NCBI GenBank assembly: GCA_964546835.1
Contig: CAZJKW010000033.1
Location: forward strand, 1-17,751
Source: JAHCHL01 sp964546835
GTDB lineage: Bacteria > Armatimonadota > Fimbriimonadia > Fimbriimonadales > ATM1
Length of the DNA stretch: 17,751 nucleotides
Direction: 5' to 3'
The notes beneath the pieces are model-generated. The model was not told the origin of the DNA. It ran no database searches and saw nothing but the letters and a program-made list of their open reading frames with translations. Position 1 is the stretch's first letter; every line of letters starts with the position of its first letter. Of this stretch, positions 1 to 6,508 are shown piece after piece. A program made the position numbers and the translations under genes.

Positions 1-133
1 AACACAAAATCCCCAGTATTTCTACCAGTTCTTCAAAAAAATCCTTGACAAATGGCTCTGCCGAGTACCTATGTATTGGTTGACGTGAAAAATCGTCAAT
101 TGCGTACTTGTTGCGACGAGAGGGTGAAACTCC
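1..133 (-). pseudogene. possible integrase/transposase catalytic-core fragment, truncated
   Basis: On the minus strand a frame is open for 44 codons from 133 to the window edge, directly after an in-frame TAG at 134-136, with no ATG, GTG or TTG at its beginning. Its translation contains KYAIDDFSRQPIHRY followed by an acidic amphipathic helix-like stretch (FVKDFFEELVEIL). An 'aIDDfSR' segment followed by such a helix is typical of the first catalytic Asp region of rve-type integrase cores (IS481/IS3-like transposases, retroviral-type integrases). The 5' part is missing because ubiX ends at 142, so this looks like the broken upstream edge of an insertion element that continues left of the window. 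The identification rests on one short motif and could be chance; the same bases contain a TTGACA promoter-like string on the plus strand. Confidence 0.3.
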
Positions 134-141
134 CTATAAAC

Positions 142-738
142 CTAATCTTCCTGCCACTGCGGAACCAGCGACTGCTCAACCCCCAACGCTTGAAGGATCC
201 GAGCTACGATCGTATCGGCTAATTCTTCAAGTGTTTGGGGTTTGTAATACCAACCGGGCATCGCCGGCAATACGGTTGCTCCCGCTTCGGCAAGTGTGGT
301 CAGATTCCTAAGATGGATAAGGTTCAACGGCGTCTCCCGCGGAACCAGAATCAACCGACGTTTCTCTTTAAGACAAACATCCGCTGCCCGGGTTAGAAGG
401 TCATCACTAATACCGTTGGCGATACGACCCGCCGTCCCCATGCTACAAGGGACAATCACCATTCCGTCATGCCTGAATGACCCACTTGCCGGAGGCGTGA
501 AGTAATCCTTTTGCTCAAGAAACCTGATTTGGGGCAAGTCATCATGCAAATAGGTTCTACTTGAGAGGTTTGTTCGCGTCACTGACAAATCCAGTTCGGT
601 GTTGGCAACTTGCAATGCCTGATCGCTAACCGTCACATAAATCTCTTTGTAAAACTGCGCCGCCTGACGTAAGAAACGAACGGCATAAATGGCTCCGCTT
701 GCACCTGTGATTCCGACGACTAACTTTCCGGTGGACAT
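142..738 (-). CDS. ubiX: UbiX-family flavin prenyltransferase
   Basis: 198 aa, the usual length for UbiX. The family joins dimethylallyl phosphate to FMN to give prenylated FMN, the cofactor of UbiD-type decarboxylases (ubiquinone or aromatic acid metabolism); it is a cytosolic flavoprotein. Visible signatures: the N-terminal nucleotide-binding loop ITGASGAIYA (residues 10-19), PCSMGT (97-102), the RETPLN segment (134-139) that contributes to phosphate binding, and the C-terminal PAMPGWYYKP (158-167). No ubiD partner is present in the window. The ATG at 738 has no Shine-Dalgarno. On the minus strand a TATTCT hexamer (753-748) ends 9 nt upstream, with TTGAAC (778-773) 19 nt further upstream, so transcription may start almost at the start codon. 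Family assignment is firm; the pathway is not shown by context. Confidence 0.93.
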   Translation of the reverse strand: MSTGKLVVGITGASGAIYAVRFLRQAAQFYKEIYVTVSDQALQVANTELDLSVTRTNLSSRTYLHDDLPQIRFLEQKDYFTPPASGSFRHDGMVIVPCSMGTAGRIANGISDDLLTRAADVCLKEKRRLILVPRETPLNLIHLRNLTTLAEAGATVLPAMPGWYYKPQTLEELADTIVARILQALGVEQSLVPQWQED

Positions 739-747
739 CCCAATAAG

Positions 748-778
748 AGAATACTCCCAAACCCGGTTTTAAGTTCAA
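748..778 (-). promoter_or_regulatory. candidate ubiX promoter placing the start close to the ATG
   Basis: Read on the minus strand, TTGAAC (778-773) is followed after 19 nt by TATTCT (753-748). The predicted transcription start is about 741, three bases before the ATG at 738. The spacer is longer than the ideal 17 nt, so the -35 match may be chance. Confidence 0.3.
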
Positions 779-799
779 AAAAGGTATAAACCGCAACCG

Positions 800-886
800 G
801 CCCGGGTGGCGAAATTGGTAGACGCGCTAGTTTCAGGTACTAGTCCTCGCAAGGGGGTGAAGGTTCGAGTCCTTTCCCGGGCACCA
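800..886 (+). tRNA. tRNA-Leu (anticodon CAG)
   Basis: An 87-nt class II tRNA. The acceptor stem GCCCGGG (800-806) pairs with CCCGGGC (876-882), followed by discriminator A883 and an encoded CCA (884-886). The anticodon stem CTAGT (827-831) / ACTAG (839-843) encloses the loop TTCAGGT with anticodon CAG at 834-836. A long variable arm (about 844-858) identifies a Leu/Ser-type molecule. The T arm has stem GAAGG/CCTTT (859-863/871-875) and loop TTCGAGT. A TATAAA hexamer at 785-790 is a plausible -10 box, without a clear -35. The 3' end lies one base from the stop codon of the convergent surE gene, leaving no separate terminator between them. Confidence 0.97.
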
Positions 887-887
887 T

Positions 888-1643
888 TTACGGCATGGAT
901 TCGGTCAGACGGTTCAGAACCTTATGGTCAGTCCAATCCATTTGTACCGGAGTGATTGAAACGAAACCATCATTCACGGCCTGGACATCGGTTCCCGGTT
1001 CATTGCTGTCCATAACGACGACTCCGCCTTGCCAGTAGTAAGTTCGACCCCACGGGTCGCTTCGTTTCTCAACGCGGTCTTGATAGACCCGTTTGCCAAG
1101 TCGGGTGATTTTAGTTCCTTGGATTTGCGGCAAGGCGATATTGGGGACGTTGACGTTAAGAATGCAATGCTCCGGAACCGGGGCTTTTGCAAGCCACGGA
1201 AACCACTCATCTAACCACGAGGCAGCCGTTTCGAGGTGGACAGGACCGGCGTCAACAAACATGGCGCAAGAAATTGCCACCGATTGAGCACCATTGATGG
1301 TTCCTTCTAAAGCACCGCCAACGGTTCCGGAGTAAGTGACATCCCAACCCATGTTGGGTCCGGGGTTGATTCCGCTAATGACCAAATCGCAGCCATCGGG
1401 AAAGTACTCGCTGACTGCAAGGTTGACGCAATCCACGGGCAAGCCGTTGACTTCATAGGCTTCCCAATCGAGGGGCACTTTACGAACCCTTAACGGGTCG
1501 CGCAATGTCATGCCGTGGGAACAGGCAGAGCGCTCGCGATCAGGCGCGCAAATCACTACTCGACCGAACTTAGAAGCGACCCGGGCAGCGGCATGAAGGC
1601 CGGGAGCATGGACGCCGTCATCATTGGTGAGAAGAATCTGCAT
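888..1643 (-). CDS. surE: SurE-family 5'/3'-nucleotidase
   Basis: 251 aa from the ATG at 1643. SurE is a cytosolic, metal-dependent phosphatase that removes phosphate from nucleoside monophosphates. The N-terminus MQILLTNDDGVHAPG is the family signature, with metal ligands D8 and D9. S39 (in RERSACSHGMTL) and N93 (in SGINPGPNMG) are the other expected metal ligands, and the GTVGGALEG loop follows. The frame is open further upstream to an ATG at 1694, which would add 17 residues not seen in the family, so I chose 1643. There is no Shine-Dalgarno before it. On the minus strand a TACACT hexamer (1656-1651) ends 7 nt before the ATG, which would fit a leaderless mRNA. In many bacteria surE lies near pcm, nlpD and rpoS; here it is divergent from the flagellar operon. 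Confidence 0.93.
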   Translation of the reverse strand: MQILLTNDDGVHAPGLHAAARVASKFGRVVICAPDRERSACSHGMTLRDPLRVRKVPLDWEAYEVNGLPVDCVNLAVSEYFPDGCDLVISGINPGPNMGWDVTYSGTVGGALEGTINGAQSVAISCAMFVDAGPVHLETAASWLDEWFPWLAKAPVPEHCILNVNVPNIALPQIQGTKITRLGKRVYQDRVEKRSDPWGRTYYWQGGVVVMDSNEPGTDVQAVNDGFVSITPVQMDWTDHKVLNRLTESMP

Positions 1644-1650
1644 GGCGGCG

Positions 1651-1656
1651 AGTGTA
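1651..1656 (-). promoter_or_regulatory. candidate -10 box of surE (leaderless type)
   Basis: TACACT on the minus strand, ending 7 nt before the surE ATG, so the predicted transcription start coincides with the start codon. No good -35 hexamer is visible 16-18 nt upstream. Confidence 0.3.
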
Positions 1657-1694
1657 CCAACACCCTTGAGATTCCGCGTTCGAAATGCCGACAC

Positions 1695-1700
1695 TAATTA
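1695..1700 (+). promoter_or_regulatory. candidate -10 box of the flagellar operon (leaderless type)
   Basis: TAATTA ends 6 nt before the fliL ATG at 1707. Only 63 nt separate the surE and fliL start codons, so both promoters must sit here or inside the opposing gene. TTGAGA at 1666-1671 resembles a -35 box but lies 23 nt from this hexamer, so the pairing is poor. I saw no clear sigma-28 or sigma-54 site. Confidence 0.3.
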
Positions 1701-1706
1701 TTGGTT

Positions 1707-2312
1707 ATGTCAGAAGAAGCAGAAGTCCAGCCAACCGAGGAACCGGCAGCCGCGAAAAAAGGCGGCGGCAAAAGCAAGTTGATTGTCATGGTTTTGCTTG
1801 CCGTTGTTCTTGCCGGCGGCGGGTTTTTTGGGTTCAAGATCATGGGAGCCAAGAAGTCCACCGGGCCGAAGGTATTGAAAGTTGGCGCGACGGTAACACT
1901 TCAAGAGTTTTTGGTGAATCTTGCAGACCAAAAGACCTTCTTGAAAACCCAAATCTCATTGGGAATTGCTGAAGGAATGAAATTGGGTCACGGAGATGCA
2001 GGAGGCGGGCACGGTGGTGCTGCAGAAGATGACCCGGTTGTTCGAGACATTATCATTATGATTCTGACGAGTAAGAAGTCGGGCGACATTAACACACCTG
2101 CCGGTAAGGAAATGCTAAAGCAGGAAATCATCGCGGCTCTCAATGCCAAGTTCGGCAAACACGAGGAAAAACCTAAAGAGAATCCTGAAGTTGCCAATAA
2201 GACAACTGACAACCCGGAAAAGAAAAAGTCCGGGGAGCACAAATCGGAAGAGCCAAACCAGGGACCGGTGCTTGAGGTGTACTTCACCTCGTTTGCAACC
2301 CAAAAGATCTGA
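1707..2312 (+). CDS. fliL: FliL, flagellar basal body-associated protein
   Basis: 201 aa from ATG 1707; a TTG at 1701 in the same frame would add two residues. FliL is a single-pass inner-membrane protein near the stators, affecting torque and swarming. Seen here: a cytoplasmic charged N-terminus (1-24), one membrane helix (about 25-47) and a periplasmic FliL domain with VTLQEFLVNLAD (63-74), KTQISLGIAEG (80-90) and DPVVRDIIIMILTSK (109-123), ending in VYFTSFATQKI. Two insertions are odd: a Gly/His-rich segment (94-105) and a Lys/Glu-rich low-complexity stretch of about 37 residues (151-187) just before the last beta strand. First gene of the operon, with no Shine-Dalgarno. It ends with tandem in-frame stops TGA TAG (2310-2315). 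Confidence 0.9.
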   Translation: MSEEAEVQPTEEPAAAKKGGGKSKLIVMVLLAVVLAGGGFFGFKIMGAKKSTGPKVLKVGATVTLQEFLVNLADQKTFLKTQISLGIAEGMKLGHGDAGGGHGGAAEDDPVVRDIIIMILTSKKSGDINTPAGKEMLKQEIIAALNAKFGKHEEKPKENPEVANKTTDNPEKKKSGEHKSEEPNQGPVLEVYFTSFATQKI

Positions 2313-2321
2313 TAGAAGCGG

Positions 2322-2339
2322 CTCTCCCGAATCGGAGAG
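2322..2339 (+). promoter_or_regulatory. hairpin covering the fliM ribosome-binding site
   Basis: CTCTCC (2322-2327) and GGAGAG (2334-2339) form a perfect 6-bp stem with loop CGAATC. The GGAG at 2334-2337 is the fliM Shine-Dalgarno, 5 nt before the GTG start at 2343. In the folded form the ribosome-binding site is paired, so fliM translation may depend on ribosomes arriving from fliL. The stem is short and its effect is inferred. Confidence 0.4.
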
Positions 2340-2342
2340 AGC

Positions 2343-3374
2343 GTGGCGGATATCCTATCACCGGAAGAAATAGAAGCCCTGTTGAGTTCCTTGGCAAGCG
2401 ATGAAGCCGAGGAATCGCCAACTGCTGACGCTCCTAGTGCCGCACAACAACGACAGTCTTCCTTAGAAAGCAATTTGGCACCGAAAGTCGCGCAACGCGT
2501 CGGCGGATTTGAACTTTATGATTTCCGAAGGCCGGACAAGTTATCGAAAGACCAACTTCGAACGCTTCACATGCTCCATGAAACCTGCGCGCGATTAGCA
2601 AGCAGTTCGTTAGCAGGATTTTTGAGAACTCCAATTCAGATTGAATTGATTTCGGTTGAGCAAGTTCCCTATGAGGAGTATTTGCGAAGCATTAACCAAT
2701 CCGTTTTTTCAATTTTGTCGCTTGCGCCGTTAAGCGGTCAAGCCGTAATGGAAGTTGAATTTGGATTGGTTTTTTCCATGTTGGATCGAATGCTTGGTGG
2801 GCCCGGAAAAGGAATCAATCGAACATCGCTTTCGGATATTGAAAAACCACTTGTAACTCAATTGGTTGAAAAAATGTTAGGTGCATTGAAAAGTGCATGG
2901 GAAGGAATCGTTATTGTCAATCCTCGAATAGAAGGCACGGAAACCAGCAGCCAGTTTGTGCAAATTGCGCCACCGACTGATATCGCCGTTATGATTTTGT
3001 TTGAAGTCAAACTTGGCGAACAGCGCGGCGCGATGAGTCTTTGTATTCCCTACTTAGTTTTGAAGCCGATTACCGCAAAACTCGCTGCGCAAAAGTGGGC
3101 GACGGCAACGAGTCGAAAAAAGAATGCAGCCAATCGAAGACAGATGGCAATTCATATTCAAAGAAGCGAATTAGAGTGCCGAGTCGAATTGGGGAAAACC
3201 AACTTTGCCATTGGAGATTTTCTAAGTTTGGAACCTGGCGACATTATTCGTTTGGACCAGAAACAGTCAGAACCGGTTTCGGTTCATATCAAAAATCACA
3301 AGAAATTTCTTGCGACGCCAATCAAATCCGGCAAACATTTTGCTGTTCAAATTTTGTCAAGTTCTACTGAGTGA
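2343..3374 (+). CDS. fliM: FliM, flagellar motor switch protein
   Basis: 343 aa from a GTG start with GGAG 5 nt upstream. FliM is the C-ring switch protein that binds phosphorylated CheY and couples FliG to FliN. The extreme N-terminus LSPEEIEALLSSL (5-17) matches the CheY-P binding helix and is followed by a flexible linker (about 20-50). The middle domain begins around FELYDFRRPDK (56-66) and contains the GGPG motif (152-155) that contacts FliG. The C-terminal SpoA domain spans about 270-340. Length and all three modules are normal. A basic, Ala/Asn-rich stretch (about 257-268, SRKKNAANRRQM) joins the middle and SpoA domains. Confidence 0.96.
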   Translation: MADILSPEEIEALLSSLASDEAEESPTADAPSAAQQRQSSLESNLAPKVAQRVGGFELYDFRRPDKLSKDQLRTLHMLHETCARLASSSLAGFLRTPIQIELISVEQVPYEEYLRSINQSVFSILSLAPLSGQAVMEVEFGLVFSMLDRMLGGPGKGINRTSLSDIEKPLVTQLVEKMLGALKSAWEGIVIVNPRIEGTETSSQFVQIAPPTDIAVMILFEVKLGEQRGAMSLCIPYLVLKPITAKLAAQKWATATSRKKNAANRRQMAIHIQRSELECRVELGKTNFAIGDFLSLEPGDIIRLDQKQSEPVSVHIKNHKKFLATPIKSGKHFAVQILSSSTE

Positions 3375-3391
3375 ATTGAGGAGAAAACATC

Positions 3392-4294
3392 ATGCCAACC
3401 ATTAACCCTGAAGTCGTCAACGGATTTGCTGAATTGCAAGGACCGGTTTGGGATTCTGTTTCCCGCTCCGCATCCGATGCATTTAACACCGAAATCACGT
3501 TTACATCTCCATTGACCATTGGATCAAAACCGGAAGATGTTTTAAGCGAAATATCAGGCCCGATGCTTGTTTTACAATTTTGCTTTGGACACATTCCGGA
3601 TTCGCCTCAGCAGATTTTGATTTCTCCCGATGCGGTGAAAGCAATTATTGGTACATCCCAAGGTGCTGCAGTTGAGGAATTGAATGACGGAATCATTAAT
3701 GAAAACTCTGAGAGATTTGCGCAATTAGTTCAGGGATTGTGTCAAGGAATTTCACTGAGCCGAGGTCAGACCTATACACCGGGTCCCATTGGCGTACAGC
3801 ACGAGATTTTAAGATTTCCTGAGAACCTTCAAGAGTCGGATGAAGTTCTTCGAGTGCAAGTTGGTTTTTCGGGTACAGGAATTTCGGGGACTTTGACATG
3901 GCTTTTGGACGAGAAATCCGCACGGGATGTTCTCGGAATTAAATCAGCTGCAAGTTTGACTGTTGAAGAAAATACTGATGAGGAAATTATTCAATCTACG
4001 CCATTTAAGAGTGGAAGCAGAGAGGAACGAGATATAGAGCGATTACTTGATATTCCTCTTGAAGTGAGTGTGGAACTTGGACGAATTAACATGCTGGTTC
4101 AGGATATTGTTGATTTGACAAGTGGTTCGATAATTGAATTGGAAAAAGCAGCCGGCGAGCCGGTTGATGTTTTGGTCAATGGACTTTTGGTTGCGCGCGG
4201 CGAAGTCATTGTAATCGAAGATAACTTTGGTGTTCGACTCACGGAAATTGTAAGCCCGCAAGAGCGAGTTGCGAAGCTTTCGGAGGCCGCATAA
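3392..4294 (+). CDS. fliN: FliN/FliY-type motor switch protein, long form
   Basis: 300 aa, against roughly 100-140 aa for a typical short FliN. The SpoA domain that builds the lower C-ring is at the C-terminus (about 214-288, including RLLDIPLEVSVELG and EPVDVLVNGLLVARGEV). The first about 185 residues form a separate domain resembling the N-terminal region of FliY, which is related to CheC phosphatases. The ExxN active-site motifs of CheC/FliY are not evident in the candidate helices (12-31 and 104-122), so phosphatase activity is doubtful. An acidic/polar linker lies at about 190-212. Shine-Dalgarno GAGGAG (3378-3383) lies 8 nt before the ATG. Stop TAA directly abuts the GTG of fliO. It could be named fliY; the SpoA assignment is firm. 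Confidence 0.9.
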   Translation: MPTINPEVVNGFAELQGPVWDSVSRSASDAFNTEITFTSPLTIGSKPEDVLSEISGPMLVLQFCFGHIPDSPQQILISPDAVKAIIGTSQGAAVEELNDGIINENSERFAQLVQGLCQGISLSRGQTYTPGPIGVQHEILRFPENLQESDEVLRVQVGFSGTGISGTLTWLLDEKSARDVLGIKSAASLTVEENTDEEIIQSTPFKSGSREERDIERLLDIPLEVSVELGRINMLVQDIVDLTSGSIIELEKAAGEPVDVLVNGLLVARGEVIVIEDNFGVRLTEIVSPQERVAKLSEAA

Positions 4295-4735
4295 GTGCCT
4301 GAAACCATCCCGACCAAAGGGAGTTTGGAATCGCTACGCGAGGATGCAATGCCACCTTTCAATGCAGAAACGGGCGGTGTTGGAATTGGTTCGGCTTTTC
4401 AAATGATTCTTGCGTTGGTCGTTGTGGTTTTACTTGTGAAATTCCTTGTTCCCAAATTTCTGGGAAAAATGTTTAAGAAATCAAGTCACTCTGAATTGGG
4501 CCCAGAATTTGAAGTGATTCAAACAACAACCGTTGGAAGTCAACAACTTCATTTAGTTAAAGTGCGTAATCGAACTTTGCTATTGGGAAGTTCGCAAAGC
4601 GGAGTCAATTTGATTTCAGATTTGACCGAAGAACAGACGGTTTATAATTTGCCGATTCCCGAACCAAAAGAAGAATTGACTACCGTTGACAATTTTGACG
4701 ATATGTTGGAGCGACTGAAAAGGTTGAGCGGATGA
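4295..4735 (+). CDS. fliO: FliO, flagellar export apparatus assembly protein
   Basis: 146 aa from a GTG that follows the fliN stop directly (TAAGTG). GGAGG at 4282-4286, 8 nt upstream and inside fliN, is a good Shine-Dalgarno. FliO is a small membrane protein that helps assemble the FliP ring. Seen: one membrane helix (about 33-53, SAFQMILALVVVVLLVKFLV), a basic stretch, then the cytoplasmic FliO domain with VGSQQLHLVKVRNRTLLLGS (about 79-98), the conserved part of this fast-evolving family. The N-terminal 30 residues are polar. It overlaps fliP by ATGA. Position between fliN and fliP supports the call. Confidence 0.88.
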   Translation: MPETIPTKGSLESLREDAMPPFNAETGGVGIGSAFQMILALVVVVLLVKFLVPKFLGKMFKKSSHSELGPEFEVIQTTTVGSQQLHLVKVRNRTLLLGSSQSGVNLISDLTEEQTVYNLPIPEPKEELTTVDNFDDMLERLKRLSG

Positions 4736-5490
4736 GCAGGCAGACGATTGTTCGCGGCATCTTTTTTGGTCTGTTTTTTGCGTTGGTTTGCGCTGCCGTT
4801 CCACAAACCATTCCCTCTTCGACTCAAATTCCCGGATTGAAACTCTCTCCCAACAATTCGCCACAAGAGGTAGCAGGAAGCTTGCAAATTCTTGCCATGC
4901 TTACGGTACTCAGTTTGGCGCCAGCGCTGTTGGTGATGACAACCGCATTTACAAGAATTATTGTTGTTTTTTCCTTTTTGAGAAATGCGCTTGGAACACC
5001 TTCAATACCTCCAAATCAGGTGTTGATTGGTTTGTGTATGTTCCTAACTTTTTATGTCATGGCTCCAACTTTTGACCAATTAAATCAAACTGCTTTGCAG
5101 CCGTATATGAAGGGTGAAATTAAGATGGAGCAAGCGAAAGAACGGGCGTGGGACTCCATGAGAAGTTTCATGATAAAACAAACTTACAAAAGCGATTTGA
5201 CCCTGTTCGCCAACATCACAAAAACGAAGTTCAAGTCCATCGAGGATGTTGGCTGGCAACAATTAATTCCGGCATTCATTTTGAGTGAGTTAAAAACCGC
5301 TTTCATTATCGGTTTCTACATCTTCGTTCCGTTTTTGGTAATTGATTTAGTCGTGGCAAGCACTTTGATGAGTATGGGCATGATGATGTTGCCTCCGGCG
5401 ATAGTTTCCTTGCCGGCGAAGATATTGGTTTTCTTGCTTGCCGATGGCTGGTCCATTCTTGTTCAAGCTGTCATTGGAGGATTTAGATGA
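4732..5490 (+). CDS. fliP: FliP, flagellar type III export gate protein
   Basis: 252 aa, normal length. FliP forms the pentameric core of the export gate with FliQ and FliR in the inner membrane. The N-terminus carries a cleavable-type signal peptide (basic n-region, hydrophobic core 9-22, likely cleavage near 22-24), as in many FliP proteins. The signature SLAPALLVMTTAFTRIIVV (61-79) and FLRNALGTPSIPPNQVLIGL (82-101) are fully conserved. The C-terminal pair of helices includes FILSELKTAFIIGFYIFVPF (182-201) and DLVVASTLMSMGMMMLPP (205-222). It starts inside the fliO stop codon (ATGA) and ends the same way on fliQ, indicating translational coupling. Confidence 0.97.
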   Translation: MSRQTIVRGIFFGLFFALVCAAVPQTIPSSTQIPGLKLSPNNSPQEVAGSLQILAMLTVLSLAPALLVMTTAFTRIIVVFSFLRNALGTPSIPPNQVLIGLCMFLTFYVMAPTFDQLNQTALQPYMKGEIKMEQAKERAWDSMRSFMIKQTYKSDLTLFANITKTKFKSIEDVGWQQLIPAFILSELKTAFIIGFYIFVPFLVIDLVVASTLMSMGMMMLPPAIVSLPAKILVFLLADGWSILVQAVIGGFR

Positions 5491-5756
5491 ACCAGAATGA
5501 AGTTTTGGAAATTGGACGACAAGCCATTCAAACCGCGGTTTATATTAGTCTCCCTATTTTGGGGTTGACGTTGCTTGCAGGTTTGGCTGTCGCGATATTC
5601 CAAGCCGTTACTCAAGTTCAAGAAATGACACTTACATACGTTCCAAAAATTCTTGCAGTAATTTTGGCGTTCGCGCTGTTTGGATCTTGGATGATGACTT
5701 CGATTGTCGGATTCACGCAAAAGTCCTTGACTTCCATCGAACACGTTACCAAATGA
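5487..5756 (+). CDS. fliQ: FliQ, flagellar type III export gate protein
   Basis: 89 aa, the standard size, with two membrane helices (about 15-38 and 52-74). FliQ packs around the FliP/FliR core of the export gate. The conserved loop between the helices reads AIFQAVTQVQEMTLTYVPKI (36-55). The start codon overlaps the fliP stop (ATGA) and its stop overlaps the fliR start (ATGA). Confidence 0.96.
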   Translation: MNQNEVLEIGRQAIQTAVYISLPILGLTLLAGLAVAIFQAVTQVQEMTLTYVPKILAVILAFALFGSWMMTSIVGFTQKSLTSIEHVTK

Positions 5757-6505
5757 CCATTGATACCGCATTACTCATTGCGTTTTTAGCAGGGTTTCTG
5801 CGAACGTCAGCGATGGTGTTTGCCGCTCCTCTTTTCACGGGCACGGGTGTTCCCGTCATGGTAAGAGTTTTCTTTTCATTCGGACTGTCGCTTGCTCTGA
5901 CTCCGATCATTTATCCAATTGTCGTAGTTCCACAAGATTTACACGCTTTGTTCATGTTCGGAATTCAAGAAATTGCATTTGGTTTGGTGCTTGGTTTTTG
6001 TGTTCAATTGATTATGTTAGCGGCAGAGGTAGCCGGTTCATTCCTTGATTTGCAAGTCGGATTTGGACTTGCTTCTGTTTTGGTACCGGGCAGCAACATT
6101 CCGGGCGGCATCATTGCAAAGTTCAAGTTTTTGCTTGCGCTTGTATTATTTGTTTCGATTAATGGACACCACATTATGTTTGAAGCACTTGCATCGGGTT
6201 ACCGAATATCACATGAACTCAATTTGCAAATTTCATTTGAGACGGCATTAATGGCACTTGGACGAATGTCCATTTTGGCGATTCAAATTGCAGCACCGGT
6301 TGCAGCGGTGATGTTTGTTGTGGATGCATGCATGGGAATCGTTTCACGCGCGGTTCCGCAAATTAACGTATTGATGGCAGGAATTAGCGGAAAGATTTTG
6401 ATTGGAATGATTGGACTTTCGGTTTCATTACCTGCGCTTGCGATTGGAGTAAATCGCGCGATTGATTGGACCGGTGATTCTTTAATTAGACTGTTTGCGA
6501 GATAA
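5753..6505 (+). CDS. fliR: FliR, flagellar type III export gate protein
   Basis: 250 aa from the ATG at 5753, which overlaps the fliQ stop as ATGA. The frame is open to 5687, but a start there would add 22 residues lying over fliQ with no membrane character, so I rejected it. FliR completes the FliP-Q-R export gate. Multiple hydrophobic helices and the family segment DLQVGFGLASVLVPGSNIPG (about 99-118) are present, as is a C-terminal QINVLMAGISGKILIGM stretch. Length is normal. Confidence 0.95.
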   Translation: MTIDTALLIAFLAGFLRTSAMVFAAPLFTGTGVPVMVRVFFSFGLSLALTPIIYPIVVVPQDLHALFMFGIQEIAFGLVLGFCVQLIMLAAEVAGSFLDLQVGFGLASVLVPGSNIPGGIIAKFKFLLALVLFVSINGHHIMFEALASGYRISHELNLQISFETALMALGRMSILAIQIAAPVAAVMFVVDACMGIVSRAVPQINVLMAGISGKILIGMIGLSVSLPALAIGVNRAIDWTGDSLIRLFAR

Positions 6506-6508
6506 TTT

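Noticed and set aside
45..99. Plus-strand promoter-like TTGACA (45-50) preceded by an A-run, with TATGTA (70-75), then an inverted repeat TTGACG...CGTCAA (80-99)
   Set aside because: No credible plus-strand gene follows; the spacer is 19 nt and the bases are explained at least as well by the minus-strand integrase-like frame.
85..222. 45-codon GTG-started plus-strand ORF
   Set aside because: Most of it is antisense to the end of ubiX, and it shows no recognisable features.
1515..1697. Plus-strand ORF antisense to the start of surE
   Set aside because: Overlaps the conserved surE N-terminus and has no domain or start signal.
1988..2473. 161-codon minus-strand ORF across fliL and fliM
   Set aside because: Antisense to two well-supported genes; Ser-rich shadow composition with no start signals.
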